Origin: Mesodorylaimus sp. YZB2_4
Lineage: Eukaryota; Nematoda; Enoplea; Dorylaimida; Dorylaimidae
Direction: 5' to 3'
DNA length: 64,000 nucleotides
NCBI GenBank assembly: GCA_030248295.1
Contig: JASANH010000838.1
Location: 806,001-870,000 of the forward strand
Under the pieces are notes generated by a model that saw nothing but the letters and a program-made list of their open reading frames with translations, had not been told where the DNA came from and searched no databases. Positions 12,236-24,283 of this stretch are shown here, piece after piece (the first letter of the stretch is position 1; every line of letters starts with the position of its first letter). A program made the translations under genes and the position numbers.

Positions 12236-13838
12236 AAGTGGGCAAATTCAAAAAAATTCGTACTGTCGCTGGGCATAGCGTCTTGTACAGTATTGAATTA
12301 TGTTTCAGGGCGGTGCTGTGGAGAGCTTCTTCGGCCATAACGCTTCGCATGGCACAATGTACGAAGATCAAAGGGCCGTCATTAAACACAGTTGACTGTT
12401 GTTTTTTCTTTTTAGACGGGATCTATCAAGGATCTTGATCTATTACGAAGATCTAGTAATCATGGAATATGTTGAGACACCAATTTACGGGGTAACTAAT
12501 CAGGGTAGGCTACCTAGAACATTATCTGACGATGGTCTCTCCCATTTTCAGATATTCGACGTATTGTATGACATATCATCCATCATTGGATTGCTCCTCG
12601 GTCTATCGATACTAAGCGCATGCGAAATCATCCACTTAGCAGTTCATATATACAAAATATGCTATCGATGTCCTGAATGCAATAATAACGTGCCACTGTT
12701 TCCTTTTTTTCACTTGCCTGAATGGCCAGTGTATGTACAGAGGCGACGGTTCTTACATTTGACGCATAGAACGTGTGCAGAATAATAAATTTACGAACAT
12801 TTGAGAAAATCGTCAAATCGTAGCAAAACGCACTTTGAAAATAGAAATACTGACAAATCATCAGATCCAAGCTGGTACACCCGTAATGACTCCAAATTAG
12901 CACCCACTCATCAATCCGACTATGTACCCATCCGCTCTAATAAGCTCACAAATCAGCCAAAATCCAGCTGACATATCTTCCGACTGGCGTCGTGGTTTCT
13001 GGGCCATCTAAACCAGCTGCACAGCTAATTTCGCAAACATGTCGCTAAAATGTACACCCGATTATACTAGCGCGCATTTCCAGTTATTCCGGTGCTCATC
13101 TGCATGGTGTGGTTTTCAAGAGAGTTTGACCTTTCTTTCCTATCTAGTTCTCTTTTGCACCGAGACAAGGCAGGATAATCTGGTTTGTTCTATGGTAGGA
13201 TGGCCTTTGTGTGTTTTCATCTTCACTTACTACCTTGGGTTTGGTGCAGGACGGTTGTGTCCTTTGTGTTCCTGGTGTGTGGCGCGTGAAGGGAAAGTTG
13301 TGCCTATTTTGGACCTTGTGCTAGTCCCTATTCACGGCTACAACTCTGCAAATGTCGTGAAAGACAGCCGCCATGGCGCGAATATCAAAGAAGATACTGA
13401 ATCAATTGCTTCTCCTCTCGTCGACCTCCATGATCTCACTGACATAGTTGGCTTTCAGGATACTACGGGTATCTCAACTGGAGTATCTATCCGCTCTGCG
13501 GCCACACACTCGTAGGCGACAGCATACTCGTATACATACGTACTGCACAGCCGTGCCTTGAATATACAGTATATGAGTAATAGATTCACTCGCAACACTT
13601 TTTAGATTCAGCAGCACTAACTAAATTATTAGCGCTACAGATGTTACGAAGCTACGAGTAGCTGGTCCAGCAAGATCATAGGTAAAATCTCTTGGCATTA
13701 ATTCCCATCACTTATTATGCCAGAGGCAACTTGGCTACCTCAAACAAATACATATAAGAGGTAAATGATTATAGCTGGCGTCCAATGTCTCCAAAGAAGA
13801 AGGACTTGGTTGATGTACGATATGCTATGCTCATAAGG

Positions 13839-14000
13839 GCCGGTAGGTTAGGCGTCTGCCTCTCACGCCAGGTGCGAAGTTGCGGGCGAGTGTTCGACTC
13901 GCGGGCCGGTAAATCATTTCGTGTAAAATGTGTCCCTTCACCCTCGAGTGCGCATAAGCGTTTGGTGATGTGGTAAAACATGAACATGAACATGAACATA
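13839..14000 (+). repeat. tRNA-derived SINE-like repeat A, well-preserved copy
   Basis: This copy shows the head 'GGTTAGGCGTCTGCCTCTC', the B-box like GTGTTCGACTCGCGGGCC, the body GGTAAATCATTTCGTGT, then 'CCCTTCACCCTCGAGTGCGC'. It ends in a short tandem of GAACAT units (about 13980-14000), like the simple-repeat tail of many SINEs. With the copy at 16025-16205 it defines the family. Confidence 0.8.
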
Positions 14001-14350
14001 AGAAGGCCCAATCGGGCTGATCTTGCAAGCGGGCAGTCTACACATAGCCCTAAGGCTGGTAGAACGGTTAGTCCTGTCTGTAGAGTATCAATCGCTGACG
14101 GTCAGACCCTGACTCCCAATAAGCATGATGTATTTTCTGGGGTGCCCAGCTGCTCTGCTTAATGTTACACTAGTCTGGCTGATGATCAACTGCACCCAGT
14201 CCTAAAATGCCCCTGCTGGCGAGTATTACTGTCGATAACGCAGTAAAGACCAAATTCAAGGCCAGAGGATACTGTGCGAACACAGCAATGCATGACGCGG
14301 TCTCGTCAGTCCTAGATCTTACCCACAGACAAATTCGCAGACAAACCAAG

Positions 14351-14376
14351 TTTGTTTGTTTGTTTGTTTGTTTTGT
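14351..14376. repeat. (TTTG)n microsatellite
   Basis: About six tandem TTTG units, in intergenic DNA. Simple sequence with no other content. Confidence 0.9.
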
Positions 14377-14785
14377 GTCTTTACTAATGCCACGCCATTG
14401 TCGCACTCCCGCGGCATGGTGCACAAAAAGCCATATACGGTAAATAAATGAAAGAAGGCATGGAAGTCAAAACTGAACTCAAAACTCAATCATCAAATAA
14501 AATCATCATGTCAGTTAAAACTCACTTGGTAAACTTTATCACAAAAATCATTTAGCCTGAGTGAGGCAATGTCCGGGCTAATACTGTTCCATAAAAGTCC
14601 CGCAGAAGATAAGAAATATTGACTATAACTTGCGTGGGAAAAAGTCAACTACTGGACGCTTTCAGTATGAGCCAAAGGAAAACGACATACCTATGTACAG
14701 TAGGTACACGCGCATTTTTCCATACCGGACCTGCATTTCAAGCAGGTCTAGCGCGCATGATCCTGTATAAATGACTTTTTGATGC

Positions 14786-14805
14786 TACATACATACATAC
14801 ATACA
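14786..14805. repeat. (ACAT)n microsatellite
   Basis: Five tandem ACAT units, intergenic. Confidence 0.9.
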
Positions 14806-16024
14806 AAGGTATGCAGGCCCATTAATACGTAGGTCTTTTTTTAGCGGAAATGATAATAATGAGGGGGTGAGAAATTATGAAGAAAAAATCAAAAGCTGGG
14901 CGCTCAAAACATATCTTACGATTACTTGGTCTCATATTTTACATAACGGATTTCCTTAGAGGACACAAGTGATTTTGTACAACATTTGCCGTGCAGTCGA
15001 TCCGACGAGTACTATCTGTTTTCCTTGGGAATGTACACGCGGCCTATGCGATAACGTGGGGCGCGTGTATATTCTCACAGAAAACAGGTTATAGGTTTCG
15101 GCTTTTCGCAGTGTGCATCATGGCAAAACACATGCGGTCAATCAATCAGATTTAAATGCATTTTTACTGAACGCGACTTCTTTGGTTCACACATTGTGAC
15201 AAAAGTAAAATCGATCGACGAGACGCCGAACAGTATACCCAGGCCTTTGTTCACTTCGCTTATACTAGATGCCGCCTAACTTGCGATAGTGGATTTGCTT
15301 GGCCTTGTCATATATGTAAATCGACTTTTCGAATCCGACGACTTTGTGTGAAAGAATTTATAAGCACCCCCATTGTCTTGAGCAAAAACGGGCCACAGTC
15401 TAAAGGGAGCACTGTCCTAGAAGCTACAGGCCGCTCACATAAAATATTTCAAAATTGAGCCGTGCCTCGACTAGCTGACTGACGTCAAACGCCGAAGAGT
15501 TCGTCGAGCAATTATCTTTGCACACTGAATGCCTGCCGCCTGTCTTTTCCAACTTATGAATCTGTTCTTTCTTTTCAATAACTGCCCTCACGCAGGCAAC
15601 GCATCGCTGAGTCAATATTTTCTTAAGATGTAGTGCATATAATTACAACTTCTCAGAACGTTCTGCAACAGTCCCACAGTGGCGTTACTAACCAAACGAT
15701 CACAAATAGAACTCGAATGCACTATTGCGCATATTCCAGCACAGTTTTTGTTATGCATAATATTTCGGGCTCGTACTGCTAGCAGGATTAACTGGCTCAT
15801 ACTAATGACAGGAGTGATCGGAGGAGCTTTCGCCAGGTAAGACATGCATATCAATCAAGTCTTCTGACCTGGCCGAAACATCGCTGAAGAGTGGACCTCT
15901 CACTGCGTTGCCGCGCATGAGACTCTGGCCGGACAGGCTTATACCAGCCATCATATTCACGGTGCCACACCGACGTGTTACATAGAATTATAAAATAGAA
16001 CCATGATTACTTCACTGCGAAATC

Positions 16025-16205
16025 ATGTCATGTCATGTCATACTTTATCCTTAGCCAAGCACCATAAGACGCACTCGAGGGCTAAGGAACACATAATTGA
16101 CAATCATTTTGTACCGAGGCGGGAGTCGAAGCCTCCCCTGTAAGTGCGCACCCGGCGTTAGAGGCAGACGCCTTAACCCGCTAGGCCACGACCCCGGCGA
16201 AATAA
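16025..16205 (-). repeat. tRNA-derived SINE-like repeat A, best tRNA-like head
   Basis: On the - strand the head reads GTGGCCTAGCGGGTTAAGG. This is an excellent Pol III A box and D-arm of a class II (Leu/Ser-like) tRNA. After a long variable-arm-like stretch comes GGCTTCGACTCCCGC (B box). The body and the CTCGAGTGCG block follow, then a short (ATGTC)n tail at 16024-16040. This supports a tRNA-derived SINE family, not an intact tRNA gene, because the acceptor stem does not pair well and the body follows directly. Confidence 0.8.
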
Positions 16206-17128
16206 CGTTAGCAGGATAGGGCAATAGACACATTCACGGATTAAAAAGACAGACCATTGTGGCTCCCTGAAGTACATGATTCGCAGCATACTGTATAATC
16301 AAACCAGGCAAAGGTCACGACGCCGAACGAGCAGCTTTCGATATTACTTTGCTGCCTTCTTCTTACCTTCAATTCCCGACTTCAGGCTCTGCCGAAAATT
16401 ATCTTGATACCCGTACTTACAGTAGCCCTTGGCGCAGCAGGTACAAGTCTTGCTGCTTTCAAAGAAGGGCAATGCTCGACAAAGTGGACAACACAATGAT
16501 GGCGAGCTTAGAACGAAAAAAGAAAGCGAATAATCAATTTATGGGAGCCAGAAACTCCACCGCATTTTCTTGGTCTCTTTTCAACAACGACGGCCACGGA
16601 ATTTCAGGTCAAAGCACATTGGATGAAGCGGAAAGAGGTACAGTATGCCCAATCTACTTCTCTTTGTTCCTTCATTAGTTGAACCCTGTGCTGCAACTAT
16701 ATCGCGTAGGGCTAGAACATACAGTTTCTTGTCTCTTTTTTCCTGGTCGTTTTCTTTTTGATCCTCAATATTTTTAGAAGGTCATAGCTACAAGCGGAAT
16801 ACTTTACTTATGGACAACGAAAGGCCGGTGACGACTCTATCGCCACTGAATCTTGCTTTTTCTGGTAAGAGCGGCCCATGGAAAATATCTTGGTGGTTGA
16901 TAACATTACTTTCTACTGCGAAAATGATCCTGCTTAGCACACTTCTCGTTGTGAAATTCAATGAACAAAAAACCAGCGTCATGATTACGGTAAGAGATGC
17001 CTCAAAAGTAACTCACAAAGTGCCGTTAATTCTTATCCCCTTACTATTATGCACCTGGGTCGAACCTCTTTGAAATTTTTTAGCCCAGGGTAACAAATTC
17101 ATGTTCATATTGTTGTTTTTACCACTTA

Positions 17129-17235
17129 ACTAAGCGCAGGTATGTGCTTTCGAGAATGATGGGGCCCATTTGTATACTGGGCGATCTACATAATTTACGG
17201 GGCCGCAAGTCGCACACTGGCCCGTAACTGTTTTG
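17129..17235 (-). repeat. tRNA-derived SINE-like repeat A, diverged copy
   Basis: On the - strand it reads 'CAGTTACGGGCCAGTGTGCGAC', the GTAAATTAT body and later CTCGAAAGCACAT. These are the same blocks in the same order as other copies, with many substitutions. It lies within the DEG/ENaC 4 pseudogene. Confidence 0.5.
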
Positions 17236-19249
17236 AACAAGTTTTGTGGCCGCCTAATGCTGATAAGTTAGTCTACCTCCCCGTTGTGTTCACGGCTAAA
17301 CCCTATTGTTCTCTGCCTCTGCACACATATAGATCGGGCTGTACATAGACAGGCTTGAGCAGCTCACGATCAGACATGTATATGTTAGTCGATGACACCT
17401 GTGCGTTTCTAGGGCTAACTTGCTTTGCGTGCATACATTTGTGATTGTGTACCTACTCCGCAATAAGCAATAGTATTGTCAGACGAAAAGAATAAAAAAT
17501 ATTTCAACTGGTGGGCAACGGCAGCGAGCTGGAGAACAGGAGGCAGAGATGAAAGCCTGGTAAGCAAAGCTACAGCACATGAACTTGATATGATTGCAGT
17601 CGCACTTCGAAATGATGAGAATTTTTGATGAAGTTGGAAAATATGTAGGCATATTATAATCTTGACACAGGCGATAAGGGGAGGCACGAACTGCGATTTT
17701 ATAATTCGACAGCATAAAATTGATTCAAATGCTTCGCAGGACGAAGAGTCGGTCGAAGAGGAGGTTCTGTTCGACGACATAGACCCAGGTGTCCAACGGC
17801 CATTGGTGCCGCCCAGTCGGAGGATCAGGATCACTTGCCATAGAATATGAGTATTCTTTTCTGTGGATGAGGCAAGATGCAGTCAGTACTTTGTTTTAGT
17901 GCCCTAGGCTAAAGGGCGAGGCAGAGAGATGCTGCGGCAAGGATTTGGACGGATGCTTAGCGTTGAGCCGATTGGTGAGCAAGGTGTTAGACCAGGATCT
18001 GGGTGTCGATCGACGGGAAGAAGCGAGACAAATGGGCAGAACGATCGCTCAGTGCCACCGTCATCACTGCTACACAGCCTTGGAGGAACGGTGGGAGCTC
18101 GCTTTGCACTTTCAAACCATTATTTTTCAGTCCCAAGTTTTAGATACAAACACGTGTTCCCCAAGGATGGACGACGTCTGAAAATGCCCAACTGCGTCGA
18201 ACAACGAATCCACGAACGGTTTCCCTCACCGAGCTACAGAGGATTCAAGTTTGGAGGAAGAACACGGGCTACGTGGTAAAAGTACGTGAAGATGGGTAAA
18301 ATTTGAACACGTGAGATGATGGCGGCTGCGACCCATGGCACGCCGCATCGCAGTCTTTTACTCATCCATTGGCGAGTATCAGATGCCCATTTTACTCAGT
18401 TTATATACAAAAACGAAACGGCTAACAAAACAGCAAACAATCCAACAGCAACAGCAACAAAAACATCAATGTGTGTCACATTATTTTACAGGGCTGCAGG
18501 TCACCCGACGAAACAGCATGATTTCAGGGCCACATGCTCACCCACAGGAAACACCTCACCCCTAGAAATCATACGCAACTTGGCTGCCATTGTCTTCGTC
18601 ATCGCTGCTGTTGCCAGCTTCAACTCCGTCTTCCTCGTTGTCATAATGAACCCGTCGACTGGCCGGAAAGCGCGATCTAAAAAACAGGTAAGTACTGAAA
18701 CAGTCTGAATAACTGTTTATGTACTCATTGACAGCCGCCCAGATATAAGCCACCTCTACGCCAAAAGCCCAGTATAAAATGTAGAGCTTGCTTACATCCA
18801 GTTGCGGTATGTCACTTGTGGACTCTCTTGATATCGGGCGATCGATGGTTGGATGCCGCGTGGATGCTGCAGCGAGAACGTGGCCGAGCCGCCAGAGAAA
18901 TCAAAGTTCGCAGTCACTCGCTTGTCCAAAATGGCCGCCATGAGATGACCCACGTACTCGTACTTCTTGGCCTCCTGATGCGATATGTAAGAATAAAAAT
19001 ACAGTGAGAACTGAAGAGTGCCTACGTACTTTGCTGAAGACAGGAACAAAGCCCTTCGAAGGTTTCGACCATTTGTTGGTGACCACTGGTTCCTTCGTCT
19101 GGGAATTGACGCGCAGTGGACGAGGTAGATGGTGATTGTGGTCGAGGACGGCCAATTTCTTTCGCATTTTCATGACGTCGTAATCGTAATCGTGACGCCA
19201 GTCAGCGACGTACGCTTTTTTGACCGTACCCGTACCGACCCACCGAGGC

Positions 19250-19312
19250 CCCCCCCCAAAAAAAAAAAAAACCAAAAAAAAAAAAAAAAAAAAAAAAACA
19301 AAAAAAAAAACC
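19250..19312. repeat. C-run followed by A-rich homopolymer tract
   Basis: A run of C is followed by about 55 nearly pure A. It lies inside the transposase relic. It may be a poly(A) remnant or an artefact of read consensus over a homopolymer. Confidence 0.8.
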
Positions 19313-21179
19313 TTGGCAGTGTACGCGAGGCTTGTCGAGTGGAACACCTCCAGCGTACCTGTGTGGCTAAACAAGAAGTGATGAGTGATAGAAGCTAAAC
19401 AATAAAAAAAGCATGCGCCTCACCGAAAACGACATAAGTGGTCTGACGTAGTGGCCACTTTTGTGATGTAAGCGCTCAACAAAGCAAAAGCAGCAGTCGC
19501 TGCATCCAGGTCTGGCAATTTTTCCTCAATGGTTGAAATTGGGCCATGGCGACAGTTATCGTGCTTTCCTTGCAAATGCTGAATTGTATTCATCTACGAT
19601 TTCTACAACCAGAAAATAGTGCTAGAACGTGCGATTGAACAAAGGTTTTTGATGGCTACACACTTACATATGTATTAGGTGTTGGGTACAAAGAATCCCA
19701 CTGCCGCTGGGCTATTCCTATGGAGCGGGCACGCCTATTACCAACCAATGGGACATGACTCCGCCCCCAGGGCCCAACTATAGTCGGGTTGCACACACAC
19801 ACGCACGCTACAGAACATGCTAATAGGGTGTTGGACGTGATCCATGGGTGGTTTTTACTAGAAGATCGTCTGCTGTAAAGAAATCGCCTGTCCTGTCGAA
19901 ATGCGTTTTGCGCCTTCGCCGCTTTCGGCCGATTCTTCTTGAAATTTTTATCGATAACCTGAGTTGATGTTAGGACAATTTGTAGAGAAAAGTAAGCTTC
20001 ATGGACTGGTTGTCTTTGTTTTGCTTTTACTGCTTTAATTATCTTTAAGCCAAATTTTTTCATTTGAATCGCAAAACTTTACAAAAAACTCTTCGATGAA
20101 AACTAAGAACGAAACTTCAAGCCTAGAAACTATATCTGCTTCATAGAGCCCATTTTTCTCTAAAAAATTGCCGCTGACATCGAATTAGATTATCGCCATA
20201 AATTTCGAGAAAAGCCGCACGAAAGCAGCAACTTCGCGACTTGAACGCACGGGCGGCTGTCGCAGGAGAGCGACCGACTATGATTTGCCCTCATGCTCAC
20301 TGTAATCGCACATTTGCGGCTTTGGCATGATTGTGATGCCATTTATGTACCTGCCCATCTATATGCTTGGAGTCTCACTCACCCTGAACGCCTCTGGATC
20401 GCCTTTCGCATTTTCACTGCAGTTCCACAAGTGATTCTGCACATCATAAGCGTATTTCCGATACACGCCGCGTTCGTTTGTGGGTGCCTTTGTGGCAAGC
20501 TAAAAAATCAGGCGTAATTTTTCTGACTGCTAGAACTGTCACGTACACATACATGGGTGATTTTTTCCGCACATTCTTTGCTTTGTGCCAGACGTCAATG
20601 CTGTGATCAATTCCAGCATAGAACCCGTGCAGCTCCTCTGTTTCCTCCACTGTGACTGGGGCGAAGGAACTGTCAACTGCATTTCGGAATGCATCCAATT
20701 TTGTTATTTTGTTCCGGCCGCGCACTTGGTTGGTGGCCATTTCGTGCAATGCAGCCTCCACCCGCTCTAAACCAAGTTGGCGCTGCTTATGATCAGATTA
20801 CAAACTGACCCACTCACTACTACCGCACACGACTTACTAAAGTCGGCGATCACTTGCGAGTGTTCATCTGTTGTCAATTCGTTGACAGGAACACCGGCGT
20901 CGAACAGCTGTCGCATAACGGCGTGCATAGCGGAGTGCTCCATGGGTGGCGACGAATTTCCGACATGACGACGATCAAGGACGGCTTGACCTATGATGTA
21001 CCTGAAGTAAGTTTACGTCGTAGTTGTGCAGTTTTGTAAAGGCGCAAGCATGACTTACCCGCTATGAAAGTACTGCCTCTCCCATTCGCCGCTGTCAGAG
21101 TTCATAGTATCTCGTTCCAATCCAGCAGCCGCCACCGAATATGTGCACGTCTTAGCGCATGAGCCAGGGCTGTCGAATA

Positions 21180-21506
21180 GACCTTTTCAGCGTGCGCCAA
21201 AAGCTTCTAATTTGAAATTCCCCCTTCGGTTGCTTATAACAACAAAACAAGCATGTCCAGCAGATCTGTGCGCGATCTTATGCAAATTTCGGCTGACAGG
21301 AGAAAGCTCAATATTTTTAACAAAAGTTATTGACGATGAAAGCATGAGGAAAATTGCCTTTACACCTTTAGAAAATAATTTTCAAATTCCATTTCCCTTA
21401 TCATTAAAAATTTTATTTATATAAAAAAAAAAACATCTCTCCCCAACCCCATTTTAACAACCACCCCCCCCCTCCGAAAAAAATTTTTGCTGACGCTGAA
21501 AAGGTC
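21180..21506. mobile_element. 327-bp TA-flanked MITE nested in the transposase relic
   Basis: Terminal inverted repeats start GACCTTTTCAGCGT at both ends: 14 identical bases, then partial identity. Each end is flanked by TA (21178-21179 and 21507-21508), the target duplication expected of Tc1/mariner-type insertions. It splits the catalytic GDGQ-DSPG block of the host transposase. Its interior is AT-rich with A, C and T runs and no ORF. It is a non-autonomous element that inserted after the transposase stopped being under selection. Confidence 0.8.
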
Positions 21507-24283
21507 TATTGGCCATCGCCCGCTAACACAACGCGCATGTCCAGCTGACGTAATCGCCCATGCATTTCATCGAGAGTGACGTCCGTACGCTCGTCCACAG
21601 CTTGAATCACGCAGCCTCGTTGCACGCGGAAGTGGTGAATAGCACTCCCGAACTGCAGGTTGAGCGCCTGGAAATGACCTGCGCAATAGCACCATGGGAG
21701 CGCATGAAACACGCAATGAAACAGCGCAATTCCAGCCGACTCACCTTTGCCATCTTTTTGATTCGGTGAAAATTATTTCCAGAGATCAGTATCGCAGCTG
21801 GAACCATTGTTTTGAGTGTGTAGGTGCAGGATCGCTCTTTTGTCGAGTGCTGCACAGTGCTCGACGTCGACCAGGCGAAGTGGTGCCGGGCGCCACGACA
21901 CAATGCTGTCACCTTGCACGCGTAGGCGATTTTCTGTAATAGAGAAGGGAATTATGGATGAGGATTGTGTGGCAGCCCAAGAGCGAGTTCTAGTCTTCCA
22001 AAATCTTTCCTCTCTTATCAAGCACTAGTACCGAATCGATCAATACGTTGTGCACTCGTCACATTGATATCTTGTCTGTCACATCACCAGATGGGCCTTG
22101 CGCGAGGGGGTCATCCATACACGCATTTTTCGTCGGACTTATACACCGCATAGACCAACATCTTACCTGGAATTTGATCGTTCGTGGTTCCATAACTTCT
22201 CCACATCCTCGAACTGGGCATCGAACATTTTCAATCAGACGTTTCAAGCAATGCCGCTCGACGATCAGTCTCCGTCTGTTGGCTGCTCTGGCGATCGTAG
22301 TTTGACCACCCGGGATGCATTTACGTCGCCGAGCATCGGTGCTGAACTTCGTGTAATAATCTAAAACGAAAACACCATCAAGAGGGAGAAAGTCATAGCT
22401 GGCTAGAGCATCAGTAGTCAGCACTCGCAGCAGCTAATCATAGTCAACAGCAAGTGAACGCAGGAGGGGCACAAACTTACAAAGAGCCAGTGTGTTCCCA
22501 GAAGGCCTTCCTTTCCTGCGATGGACAAGCAAGACATTTTCAAGCGAACCTCTAAAAACACACTTACTCGACGACAGTAGGCGAGGGGCGTGCAAAACCT
22601 TTTTCCCGCTTGGAGCTATCACCTCCATCAGTCCCATCTCGTCATCGGCAAGTCCGTCCAAATCGTCAAGAACCATTTCGTCGTCCCATGACTCGTTGCC
22701 ACTTTCATCGTCGCCTTCCTCCATCCTGTCTGGGATCTGTTCGCCGTCGTCTTCTCGAACAAATTCGATGTGCAGCTGATAATCTTGCAGACTGCCCTCA
22801 TCAATGAAACCACCGCTATCAAAAGCGTTGACCTCCTGCTCGACTGCCCTATCTTGAGCCCGACCCTCCATAGCCAAATCGCGACGACGTTTTGCGCGTT
22901 TTGGGCGACACGAGTCTTCATTAGGTGAGGGGTCAGAGCGCATTCGGCATTTTCTATGATGCTCGGCGAGATCGAGTGAAATATCAACGCGGTCTTGGCT
23001 ACTGCTGGGCTCCCCATCCTTGGAAAAAGTGTCGAAACGCCTTTTTGTTTCTTCTGACACTCGCGCGTGAATTCGAGCCTTGTCTGGAAGTGCCGGTCGT
23101 CCAACTTTTGGCCGGCCTTTCTGAATTTCGTGTCGATCCATTAGCAAGTGCTAATAAATGTCTCGAAATAAATCTCTGTCGCTGTGAAGTTAAAAATAGA
23201 TAAATTAAAACAAAAAACTCAAACAGAACACAGCGTAAAACGAGCAAGCATTCGCCTGGCGAGCGAGCCAGACAATCCAATTTCGACTTGGTCGTGGATC
23301 AGACAGCCATGTTGTTATTCGGGGCTCTATCTGTTTTCCGCCACATCGGATGCCAGATGCGAGATGCCACATTGTGTCCAAGCCAGTTTCAAGAAAATAT
23401 GCCTTTTGCAGAAACGATGAGACGCGGCCTTTGGGCCTTTGACCACATACTGCAAACACCATGTAAATCCTGAGCTTGCTGCTGGAGCATCCTTCAATCA
23501 GTCAGCGCTCGCCCTCTCCGAAGAGAAACAAATAAATACCAGAGCAGAAAGAACGCAGAAACATGAGCCCAGAAGAAATGGCTTTTGATGGACCAAAATG
23601 AACACCGATTATGTTATGAGAAAACCCCGCTAGAATTCTCAATATTTTGTGTCAAGCATGCATCCAAGCTTTGCGGAAAGGCGTGAAACTTGCTAAGAAT
23701 AGTTCGGTAGAGAACAGAAAACCCGTCTGAGGCAACAAAAGTTGACACTGACCATTGTCCACTCGGATTTAGGTTATGATCTCTTGTGTGGCGACTCTTC
23801 CCACACAAGTAATCCGACCGTTCACGAACTCTTTTACTCTGAACTATACACACATCCTTTCCATTAAGTTACACAAAGCAAAGGTTACTCCCTAACTGTG
23901 GGATAGTTTAGACGGGTCGGGCCTATCGCCCCATAGCTACTAGTGCTAGTAATTTCGGCAGATCGTAAACATTCATCACTACAATTTAAACACTAAGCTA
24001 ACAGTTCGCGATGACGCGACATCTTGGTCACTCTCTGCCCATCCACACTGTTTGGCGCACGATGGTCTATCATGTGCAAACTACATATAGCGCAGCTAAG
24101 GCTGGACAATTCTGTCATTTGAGTCAATCCGTCCGTGCTGTCTTCAAAAGAAAGATTGCATTTCAGATCTATCCACCATTTCCTCTCTGAGAAAAACCCT
24201 CTCGATTAGATGGAAAGCCCAACAGTCATAAGTCGCTTGTCGTCTTAGAACAGGCTTCAACGCAAGAACTTTGCGGTGCAGGG

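Larger units (their letters stand above)
8128..12785 (+). pseudogene. DEG/ENaC subunit 3, intact except for one in-frame TGA in TM1
   Basis: Fifteen exons join in frame over 883 codons: 8128-8361, 8550-8648, 8755-9280, 9692-10286, 10401-10482, 10535-10689, 10742-10839, 10958-11121, 11185-11283, 11394-11505, 11555-11627, 11680-11731, 12309-12358, 12416-12491, 12552-12785. All landmarks are present: LPFPAITFCNMNPYK (about 8565), a long Ser/Thr-rich insert, GSYGNCYTFN, CNCGDPRVPLP (about 11435) and the TM2 segment GLLLGLSILSACE. The only break is TGA at 8314-8316, codon 63, inside TM1, where gene 4 has Leu. One base change (TTA or TTG to TGA) would explain it. It may be a young pseudogene, a null allele, an assembly error or a recoded codon. 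The intron between 11731 and 12309 is swollen by nested repeats. Confidence 0.85.
12786..16471. other. Intergenic stretch between DEG/ENaC genes 3 and 4
   Basis: I see no convincing gene in these 3.7 kb. A 158-codon open frame at 13039-13515 (+) has no motif, no splice partner and a hydrophobicity pattern that matches nothing I know. The stretch holds two repeat A copies and two microsatellites (entered separately). It may contain the promoter of gene 4. Confidence 0.5.
18792..23141 (-). mobile_element. Decayed DDE-type transposase gene of an uncharacterised eukaryotic family
   Basis: Several exons on the - strand read as one protein. An acidic, DNA-binding-like N-terminus (22568-23141) begins MDRHEIQKGRPKVGRPALP. 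A Cys-containing part (about 22160-22370) holds RCPVRGCGEVM. Next comes RLVDVEHCAALD (about 21900), a GDGQ motif (about 21513) continued as DSPGSCAKTCTY (about 21130-21170), and ELTTDEHSQVIADF (about 20850-20890). SIDVWHKAKNVRKK lies at about 20580, QNHLWNCSENAKGD at about 20420 and MRKKLAVLDHNHHLPRP at about 19130. The order GDG-DSPG..AKY, TTD.H, D.WH..K, NHLW and LA.LDHN is the one I recall from unnamed transposase-like proteins in fish and invertebrates. An in-frame stop near 21780, frame slips and a nested 327-bp element show it is dead. Confidence 0.72.

Noticed and set aside
13039-13515. 158-codon ORF between DEG/ENaC genes 3 and 4
   Set aside because: No recognisable motif, no plausible splice partner, and it is surrounded by repeats. 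Chance open frame is more likely.
16120-16205. Intact tRNA-Leu or tRNA-Ser gene on the - strand
   Set aside because: A and B boxes are present, but the acceptor stem does not close and the same head is repeated with the SINE body in other copies.
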